DNA of 33,804 nt. Source: a virus. The notes beneath the pieces are model-generated. The model did not search any database and had not been told where the DNA came from. It saw only the letters and a list, made by a program, of their open reading frames with translations. The stretch lies in the IMG/VR virus record IMGVR_UViG_3300044993_000139, positions 1 through 33,804 of that record, one strand, 5' to 3'. Below, piece after piece: positions 1 to 7,200 of the stretch. Each line of letters starts with the position of its first letter. The first letter of the stretch is position 1. Made by a program: the position numbers and the translations under genes.

Positions 1-74
1 GTCGGGCTCGAAGGGCACCGCGTGCAGGGCGTACAGGCGCAGGACCAGGTCGCGCTGGACTTCGGCAGTCACGT
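1..74. other. host flank, left of prophage
   Basis: These bases lie outside the inferred left terminus. If the prophage and one copy of CACGT are removed, the flank joins the right flank into a segment that is open on both strands (minus strand begins VLVRDVTAEVQRDLVLRLY; plus strand begins VGLEGHRVQGVQAQDQVALD). The piece is too short to decide which strand codes or to name the gene, but an insertion inside a host gene is likely. Confidence 0.6.
70..74. repeat. target-site duplication, left copy (CACGT)
   Basis: CACGT occurs here and again at 33787-33791, directly outside the two inverted end regions. Five-base duplications are typical of Mu-type transposition. A five-base match can arise by chance, and this choice makes the termini GT...AC, one base off from the canonical TG...CA. 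Confidence 0.55.
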
Positions 75-154
75 GTAGCGGCGCGCGATAATCCGGGGGC
101 CATCAGCGCGATATTTGAGAAGTTGGCGCGTTGCGTAGGATGCAAAGCCTTTGC
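75..154. other. left phage end with transposase-binding-like sites
   Basis: Two related sites are visible: GCGCGCGATAATCC at 81-94 and CAGCGCGATATTTGA at 104-118, 23 bases apart. Similar sites with the same spacing occur, inverted, at the right end (33744-33758 and 33766-33786). Such arrays at Mu ends bind the transposase. A 13-bp inverted repeat, GCAAAG-C-CTTTGC, follows at 142-154. It could be a further site or a weak hairpin downstream of the tail operon. Confidence 0.7.
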
Positions 155-219
155 AAGATTACGCCCCACGGCCGACCTTCGCGGCCGCCTCGACTGACCT
201 GAGCTCAGACTCAACTCGC

Positions 220-270
220 TTACATGCGGTGTCGAAGTAGCGGGGTCCAGCTCCGCTCGACCAGGCCCAT
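220..270 (-). CDS. 16-residue ORF after the last tail gene (doubtful)
   Basis: An ATG overlaps the stop of the upstream tail gene (TGATG arrangement) and opens a 16-codon frame, MGLVERSWTPLLRHRM. The coupling resembles that of the real genes in this phage, but the product is tiny and lies next to the phage end. It may be a remnant of a longer distal tail gene cut off at the terminus, or chance. The 144 bases further left hold only the phage end. Confidence 0.2.
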   Translation of the reverse strand: MGLVERSWTPLLRHRM

Positions 271-1127
271 CAGCGCTCCTCCACGACGGTCAGGCTGGCC
301 GAGTAGTTGTCGGCGTCGGTGTGCTGGATGGCGTCGGCGAGATCCGAGGTGATGCGGCCGTAGACCGCAAGCTGATCGACCATCCTCGAGTTTTGTTCGA
401 CCCATCCCGCGGGGCTGACCCGGCCGAGGCCACGGGGGACGATCAGCACCTCGCCAGTGTTGCCGGTCACGCGCAGCGTGCTCTTGAGGTCGTGCGTGCC
501 CTCCGGGTTGGACGGGCCGAGGGCATCGGCCAGCGGCATCGAGCCGAACGTCCCGGACAGGGTGTCGAGGATCACGCCGGGACGTGGCGTGTTCGCGCCA
601 CCGCGCAGGGGTCGGTTGGTGCCGGAGTCGATCTGGCCGGTCGACCAGTTGGTGTCGATGCCGTCCTGTGGCCACCACACCGGGCTGACCCAGACACGGC
701 CGGCGGACCAGTTGTTGGCCCCGCTGCGAAAGACGAACGACACCCAGCGCGCGATCGGCAGGATGCGGACGTTGCCGGCGGCCGGGATTGCGAGGGCGTG
801 GCGGACACCTAGGGTGTAGCCGCTCCAAGCCTCCGCGCCGGCGGCGCTGACGTTGCTGATCTCGACGCGCGCGGTCGGGACGACCACCGGGAACGGGGCA
901 TCTTCCGGCATCAACAGCGGGTCGGGGCTGAGCAGTCCGACGAGGCCGATGGGGCGCGGCTGGCCCAGGTCGACGGTCAGCCGAAATAGCGTTTCGGCCG
1001 CGACGGTGGAGCGGCCGCGCTGGCCGAGCCGGCGGGTCTGCAGGTTGGCCAGTGGCGCCGAGCCGCTGAAGGCGCGATCGCACGACAGGGTGCCGGATCG
1101 GGCGTAATCGCTGAATCCAAGGATCAT
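270..1127 (-). CDS. distal tail protein, last gene of tail operon
   Basis: The 285-residue product starts MILGFSDYARSGTLSCDRAF. I chose this ATG because TGAGG lies 7 bases upstream and the previous gene ends 10 bases away; the longer frame to 1388 merely shadows the neighbour. No named domain is recognised. Its place after the tail tip protein, at the end of the tail operon, suggests a structural or receptor-contacting role at the tail tip. No longer tail fibre and no fibre chaperone are encoded in the phage, so this protein and its two or three neighbours are the best candidates for host recognition. That is inference from position. Confidence 0.75.
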   Translation of the reverse strand: MILGFSDYARSGTLSCDRAFSGSAPLANLQTRRLGQRGRSTVAAETLFRLTVDLGQPRPIGLVGLLSPDPLLMPEDAPFPVVVPTARVEISNVSAAGAEAWSGYTLGVRHALAIPAAGNVRILPIARWVSFVFRSGANNWSAGRVWVSPVWWPQDGIDTNWSTGQIDSGTNRPLRGGANTPRPGVILDTLSGTFGSMPLADALGPSNPEGTHDLKSTLRVTGNTGEVLIVPRGLGRVSPAGWVEQNSRMVDQLAVYGRITSDLADAIQHTDADNYSASLTVVEER

Positions 1128-1137
1128 GGTCAGTACC

Positions 1138-2994
1138 TCAAGGCGCGGGAAGGCTCGGCGGCACCGGTCCGGGCAGCCAGAGCGTGAGCAGGACAGCGCC
1201 GCTGGCGAGGTCGGCATCGATGCCGACGACCACGCCCTCGGCGACCAGGTCAAAGCGCGGCAGGTCGAGCTCGGCCCACTGTCCGATCCACAGATCGAGC
1301 AGATCGGCGGTGATTTCGACCGTTGCAAAGCGGTGCCGGCGTCCCGCCGAGAAGATGTCGCGCAGGCGTGCGGCCTCGGCGGTGACATCGGCGGCCTCGA
1401 CCAATGCGGTGCCGATGCCGTTGCCGGTTGCCTCCGCGCGGGGCTTGCGCGGGCTGGCGCCGCCGGGGCGGGTGACGTAGCCGTCGCCCGGATCAGACGG
1501 TAGTGCGGGCGGGCTCTCGTCGCCGCGACGGCGGTAGCGGTAGTCGGCCTGCAGGTCGATCGCGGCTTGGGTGATCGTCGGGTCCAGCAGCGCGCCGGCC
1601 AGCTCGCCGGGGCTGTGCACGTGCCAGTTGCGGCCGCCTGCGACGACGTCGACGTATCCGGGTGCGGTGTCGGAGGTCACCGCGATCTGTCGGTCGGTGA
1701 GGTCGTCGATCGTGATCTTGCGGCCGGCCACGCTGGGCAGATCGGCGCTCAGCTGCCACACCGCGATGCGGTCGAAGCGGTCGACGTACCAGCCGGCGGC
1801 GAATGAGTCCAGCACGTAGCTCAGCAGCTCCGCGCCCGTGGTCGGGGTGCCGGACCAGACGCCCACCGGCGTCGACACCGGCAGCGTGGCATCGGCGACA
1901 TCCTCGGGGGCGATGCCGGCACGCGCCAGCAGCGCGAGGATCACGAGCTCGGCGTCGGCGTCGCTGCCAAACAGCACGTCGGCGACGACACGCTGGCCGA
2001 AGGGGTTGGTGAGCAGCGTGAAGCCGCGGTCGGACACGCTCCATTCGGTCGCGGGGGTCAGGATGTTGCCGGCCGCCCGCACCCGCTCGACCGTGATTTC
2101 CGTCCCGTCGTGGACCTCGTAGACCAGGTCCGCAGGGTCGACCAGCACGGCGGGCACGCTGTAGCAGTACCCGAAACCGAAGGGCCGCTGCTGACCGCGC
2201 AGCGCCTCGGCCGGTGTGTCATCGGGGAAAATCTGCGTCTGCAGCGGCTGATCGAGGCGGTCCGCGATCGAGCCCAGCGTCAGCGTCACCGTCTCCTCAT
2301 CCTCGGCCGAGGGCGGGCCGGCGAGTCGGGTGCGCACCAGCAGCGTCCACTCGCTGACCGGCACATCGCGGTCGCCGCGGTAGATCTCTGCGATGCGGCC
2401 GGTCCAGCCGGCGCCGACGATCGCATCCAGCGCGCCGTCGCCGTTGGCCAGCGTGATCTGCCCCACCGGCGACGCGCCCTCACCGCGACCCCAGACCAGC
2501 GGCACCACCCGGGCGCGATAGCGGACCTCGCCCACCAGCCGCTCCTCGATCGCGACCGCGCTCGGCGTGTCGTCGACGTCGGTGGTGATGCCGAGATCCG
2601 ACCACCACACCTCCGGCCAGACCTCGGTCGGAGGGTCGCCGGCGAGCACGGCGGGCAGGCGGACGGCGAGGATGTCGGCGGCGACGGTGAGCGGGCGGAT
2701 GTCGGGGATGGCCACTGCACTGAGCGCCGCGGTCGGCGCATCGTCCCGGACCTCGACCGTGACCGGGCTTATCGTGTAGCCCGCAATGACGCCGCTGATC
2801 GTGTAGTCGCCGTTGCCGGTGGCCAGCCACGCTTCGCCGCTGCCGTCCGTCGTCGCGGTCGCAGTGCCGGGCGAGGCCGACACCGCGACCCCTGCGAGCG
2901 CCGGCGTGACGGTGACCGCGACGCCGGGTGCGAGGTCGACATCGACCGCACTCGCGGGAGGCGTCGGGATCAGCCACAGGTCGGCGACGCTCAT
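1138..2994 (-). CDS. large tail tip / baseplate-like protein
   Basis: The 618-residue protein lies downstream of the tape measure, where siphovirus tail tip and hub proteins are encoded. Residues about 20-95 look like a beta-rich, carboxypeptidase-regulatory or Ig-like module (GVAVSASPGTATATTDGSGE), similar in style to the neighbouring 109-residue protein. The remainder contains hub-like stretches rich in aromatic, Asp and Gly residues. Its ATG overlaps the upstream stop (ATGA at 2991-2994), so the two are translationally coupled. It is similar in size and position to tail proteins of D3112-like phages, but I cannot assign a precise role from sequence alone. Confidence 0.75.
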   Translation of the reverse strand: MSVADLWLIPTPPASAVDVDLAPGVAVTVTPALAGVAVSASPGTATATTDGSGEAWLATGNGDYTISGVIAGYTISPVTVEVRDDAPTAALSAVAIPDIRPLTVAADILAVRLPAVLAGDPPTEVWPEVWWSDLGITTDVDDTPSAVAIEERLVGEVRYRARVVPLVWGRGEGASPVGQITLANGDGALDAIVGAGWTGRIAEIYRGDRDVPVSEWTLLVRTRLAGPPSAEDEETVTLTLGSIADRLDQPLQTQIFPDDTPAEALRGQQRPFGFGYCYSVPAVLVDPADLVYEVHDGTEITVERVRAAGNILTPATEWSVSDRGFTLLTNPFGQRVVADVLFGSDADAELVILALLARAGIAPEDVADATLPVSTPVGVWSGTPTTGAELLSYVLDSFAAGWYVDRFDRIAVWQLSADLPSVAGRKITIDDLTDRQIAVTSDTAPGYVDVVAGGRNWHVHSPGELAGALLDPTITQAAIDLQADYRYRRRGDESPPALPSDPGDGYVTRPGGASPRKPRAEATGNGIGTALVEAADVTAEAARLRDIFSAGRRHRFATVEITADLLDLWIGQWAELDLPRFDLVAEGVVVGIDADLASGAVLLTLWLPGPVPPSLPAP

Positions 2995-3320
2995 GTCGCG
3001 TAGAGCCCGCGGATCGTGACGTCACGCTCGCCGCCGGTGCCGCGCACGATGTAGCGCAGCGGCCGCGTTGTCGTCAGCCCGGAGATTAACCAGCTGCCAT
3101 CGCCAGCGCTGGTCGTCGATGCGGCGAGCTGTAACGTGACCTCGTCGTAGACCTCGACCACGCGGGCAGCTGGCACTGATGCGACGCGGACGGTCCCCGA
3201 CAGCGAGCCCGCGCCAGTCAGCGTGACCCGCCCGTCAGCCACGACCGCGGAACGCACCCAGCGATGCGGGCGCGTCGCATAGACCGGCCCCGAGTCGCTC
3301 GGTGGGCTGACGACGCTCAT
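2991..3320 (-). CDS. small beta-sandwich tail protein
   Basis: The 109-residue product has a short N-terminal part and then a pattern like a carboxypeptidase-regulatory-like or Ig-type domain: a GTVRVASVPAARVVEVYDE segment, then DGSWLISGL and RYIVRGTGGERDVTIRG. Such domains decorate many phage tail tips and may bind surface sugars or proteins. It overlaps both neighbours by four bases (ATGA), so it belongs to the same tail tip operon. A precise function is not known. Confidence 0.7.
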   Translation of the reverse strand: MSVVSPPSDSGPVYATRPHRWVRSAVVADGRVTLTGAGSLSGTVRVASVPAARVVEVYDEVTLQLAASTTSAGDGSWLISGLTTTRPLRYIVRGTGGERDVTIRGLYAT

Positions 3321-4204
3321 ACCGTGCTACCCGTCCACGGCAGCAGCACGCAGTGATCTGTCGTCGACGTGACGCTGGATTTGGGGATTTGCGGCCCCAG
3401 GGCGAGGTAGTCCAGCACCCCGCCGACGATGTCGAGTGACGTGATAGCGCCGGCGCTGATTTCGGGGTTGACGTACGTCGCGATGTGCCGCAGACGCGCC
3501 GCTGCCGGCAGCGGACACCAGTGCCGATACACCTGCGGGCCGCTGCCGGTTTCGGTTGAGGCCAGCGCCCCGACTACCATGCAGTACGACCTATGCGCGC
3601 CAAATACGCTAGACGACGCACGGCTGATCACGCGCTGCAGCAGTCCAGGGTTGGATTCCGCGGCATTGGTGTAGTACAGCGCGACGCCGTCTGACGTGAT
3701 CTCCCCCGCTGCGTCTACGGTACGCATGATCGCCCAAGCCGACATGGTGGCTACGCTGTCGGGCATTGCGTGCCCCATCATGTAAGACATCCACGCAAAG
3801 CCTGGGCCAGCACAGAAATACGACGGGATTGCACCCGGGGTCGCGGGAGCGATCCCCCAGCTCGTGTCGATCTCGCCAGTATTGAGCCCAGTAATCGTCC
3901 CGGCCCCGTTCGTGGACAGGCCCATGTTGAGCTTGATCCTCAAGCCGCCGCCGCTGTATCGGCCGTACACGATCCGCAGGAAAACTGGCGCGGTCGTGTG
4001 CAGCGAGTCGTTGAGGTAGCGGATTTCGTATCCGGCATCGCTCCCTGCGCTGGGGAGCGTCGTCGTAGCCGGGTCGATCTGCCCGGTGTCCGCGGCCTGC
4101 GGGAGGCCGACCGCTGTGAGCGAATCGCTGATTTCGCTGACCCGAGCGCGCCACGCCGTGGTGTCGGCGACTGAAAAGACTTTACTGAATGTACGTTTTG
4201 CCAT
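3317..4204 (-). CDS. tail tip protein of unknown function
   Basis: The 295-residue product begins MAKRTFSKVFSVADTTAW. It is not recognised beyond its context: first gene after the tape measure (4-base gap), before the other tip proteins. It is rich in Ser, Thr, Gly and aromatic residues, with beta-like segments (GGLRIKLNMGLSTNGAGTIT), as expected for an extracellular structural protein. Its DNA looks less GC-biased, and its codon use less extreme, than the surrounding tail genes. That would fit recent acquisition, which is common for host-range determinants. This last point is an impression, not a calculation. Confidence 0.7.
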   Translation of the reverse strand: MAKRTFSKVFSVADTTAWRARVSEISDSLTAVGLPQAADTGQIDPATTTLPSAGSDAGYEIRYLNDSLHTTAPVFLRIVYGRYSGGGLRIKLNMGLSTNGAGTITGLNTGEIDTSWGIAPATPGAIPSYFCAGPGFAWMSYMMGHAMPDSVATMSAWAIMRTVDAAGEITSDGVALYYTNAAESNPGLLQRVISRASSSVFGAHRSYCMVVGALASTETGSGPQVYRHWCPLPAAARLRHIATYVNPEISAGAITSLDIVGGVLDYLALGPQIPKSSVTSTTDHCVLLPWTGSTV

Positions 4205-4208
4205 TATC

Positions 4209-7200
4209 TCACCCCATCAAATGCCGGACAGGCGCGCCCGGCGGTTTTTGTCTGATTGCGTTGATTTGTTTTTCGCCAGTCGCCTCGACCGCGCGAATCA
4301 GCTGCCGGATCAATGCCGGCGTCGGGTCGACCTCGGCTTGATCGTTCGCCGGCCGCACCGGCGGACGGCTCACCGGGCGCGGGCGGGCGATGTCCTGGGC
4401 GCCGGGGGGGGGGCGGTCGATCTGCACGAGGCGGGCGGCGATCGGCAGCTGCAGGGACTGGCTGCGCAAGCCGGCGATGCCCTCGCTGATCGTATCGGTC
4501 AGGCCGGACACCAGCGCACCGGGCGCCATGCCGGCGGCAGTCGCGAGCCGCTCCAGCGAGCTTGCGGCGCGGCCGGCGCTGTCGCCGAGGCCGTCGATCG
4601 GGCGGATCTGTCCGCCGCCGGCGTCGACGACGCCCGCGACGCCGCCGACGACCTGGCGCACCTGGTTGAAGAGCTGCGTGTACGCGGCCCCTGGGCCCAG
4701 ATAGGCCTGCGCCTGGCGCAGCAGCCCGTCGGACAGGCCCTGCAGTCGGCGCGCGGCCTCGATGTCACCGGCCTGTGCGGCGGCTGCAGCGGCCTGCCAC
4801 TCGCGCAGGCTCTCGGCGTACTGCTGCGCCGGCGTGAGCGGCGACAGCGGCCCGGTGGTCAGGTCGCGCCACCAGTTCCGGAGCGCCTCCCGGACGCGCT
4901 CGAACTCGCGCGCGGTGTCGTTGCCGCCGCTGCCAGCATCACCGCCGATGATGCCGCCACCGCCGCCGCCGATAATGCCGCCACCGCCCCCGATCGGCGC
5001 ACCGCCGATCGGCCTGCCGTACTCGTCAACCATGCCGCCCACCGCGCCCGCGGCACCGCCGGCCGCCTGCTCGACCCGGTTGAACGCGGCGGCGACGCGC
5101 AGCAGCTGCTCGGCCAGCGTGGTGTTGCCATCGGCCAGCGCCTGCATGACCGCCGCGCGGATCTGCTCGCGGGTGGCGAGCTGTTCGGCGGCCATGCCGG
5201 CTGCCGCGAGGGCGGCGGCGTAGTTGGCTTGCGCGATCTCGGCGCGGCGGGCCTGCTGCTCCGCCTCGCTGAAGTAGCTGCTGAAAAAATCGTTTGCGAG
5301 TGAGCCAAACTCCGCTGAAACCCCATTTGCGGCCGCCGCAAACTGCGCCGCGCTGCCCTCGAAGGCCACGCCGAGCAGCGTCAGCGCCTCGGTCAGCGTC
5401 GCCCCGCCGGCGCTCAGTCGCTCGTAGGCAGCCGCCGCGCTCTCGCCCTCGCGGCGCAGGGCCTCGACGGCCGCGCCGATCTCCTCGGCCGAGCCTCGCA
5501 ATCCCGTTGCGCCAGTCGCAACGTCCGCCGCGATGCGGGCGGACAGGCCGTCATCGACCACGGTGCCCGTGCCTGCAGCTTGCGCGGCCTGCGCGACGGC
5601 GGCGCTGAATACGCGGATCGCCTCGGCCGCTTCGAGGTAGCGGACGGTCTGCTCGGCGCTGAGCCCGTCCGCCGCCGCCTCGAAGGCGCGGCGGAAGGCC
5701 TCGTTGGTGATGCCGGTGTCCAGCCCCAGCGCCTCCAGCGCGCTGTTGCGCCGCCGGGTGGCTTCGTCGACGGCGCGCTGGGCGCGCTCGGCAGCGCTGT
5801 AGAACTCGTTGAAGTAGCCGTCCCACAGCTGCCGCGCGCGATCCAGACCACCGGCCGCCTCGCTGATCTCCACCGCGCGACGCACCAGCGCCTCGCCGAC
5901 CTCTGCGGTCGAGCGGCCCATCAGATCGAGCGCGGTGCGGTAGAGCTGCGTCTCCGCCGACACGCGGGCGTAGGCGCCGGCCAGCGACTCGCCAGAGCGC
6001 GCCAGCTCCTCGACCAGGTCCGCGACTTGCGTCAGCGTGCCGTCGGTCAGCAGGCCCATGCCGTTGCGCATGTCCACGGCAGCGGCAAACAGCATCTGCG
6101 CGCCGTCCAGCAGCGTGTCCGCATCAGACCGCCAGCGCTCGGCAATGCGCGAGGCCTCGCCCTGCACGGCCTCGGTCGCCCCCTTGAGCATCGTGGTGAT
6201 GCCGCGCTCGAGCTGCTCGCCGTACTGCCCGGCCGCAGACGCGCCGACCTGGAAGGCGGCGCCCGCGGCGTCGCCGATGGCCTCGCCCACCGCCGCGGCT
6301 CCGCCGGCGAGGCTGCGGTCGATCACGTCGATCAGGCTCTCCGCCTGCAGCCGCCGGCCGAACTGATCGAAGCTCTCGGCAAATTGGCGGCCGAGGATGG
6401 TCCCGACCTCGGAGATGACCTTGCCGTCCTTGTCCACCGTCGCCCGGAAGCTGGCGGTGATCCGCGGAGGCAGGGACGTGCCGAGCGCCGCCGCGGCACT
6501 GGCGACGGTCTGCCCGACCGCCGCGAACAGTCCGTCGATCTGCGCCTGCGCGTCGTCGTCGAGGGCACTCTCGACCGTGCGGCGCGCGGTCCCGCGGAAC
6601 AGCGAGCGGCGCCGCGATTGGTCCTGGAAATTGACGCCGCTGGCGCCGCCCTCGCCGAAGTTGAACTGGGCGCCGCTGCGGTCGGTCTGGTAGCTCGTCC
6701 CGAACAGCCGCCCGCCGGCGAGGCTATTGATCGCCATCGCGGCCAGTGCGATCGGGCCGGCGACCGAGGCAATCGATGACAGCGCGCCCATCAAGCCCAG
6801 CCCCGCCGACGCGCCCGCCGTCGCGCCGGCGAATGCGCCTGCACCAGCGGCCGCGCCGCCGCCGAGACCGGCAAGGCCGAGCCCCGCGGAACCGCCGGCC
6901 GCGCCGACCGCCCCCAGGCCCGCCGCTGCCGCCGTGCCGCCGCCGATGCCAAGGATGCTCCCCAGCACGCCGCGCACCGCGCCGCCGACGCCGGAGGCGA
7001 TCGACCCAAACAGCCCGCCGCCGCCCGCCCCACCGCCGAGCCCGAACAGGCTGCCGATACTGCCCAGCAGCCCGCCACCACCCTGCCCACCGCCGCCGGA
7101 CAGCAGCTGCAGCAGGCCGGGCCCGCTGCCCAGCTGCATGCCGGCGGTCGGGAGGCCGAGCCGGGCCAGCAGCGGGATCACCAGCCGCTGCGCCGCGATC

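Noticed and set aside
1-72. Start of a host gene at GTG 72 on the minus strand
   Set aside because: The frame continues through the right flank after removal of the prophage, the opposite strand is also open, and there is no ribosome-binding site; no gene start can be claimed.
321-6779. Numerous long plus-strand frames opposite the tail genes
   Set aside because: High GC leaves antisense frames open; the products are Arg/Ala/Gly-rich without domains, while the minus-strand proteins have clear families and coupled starts.
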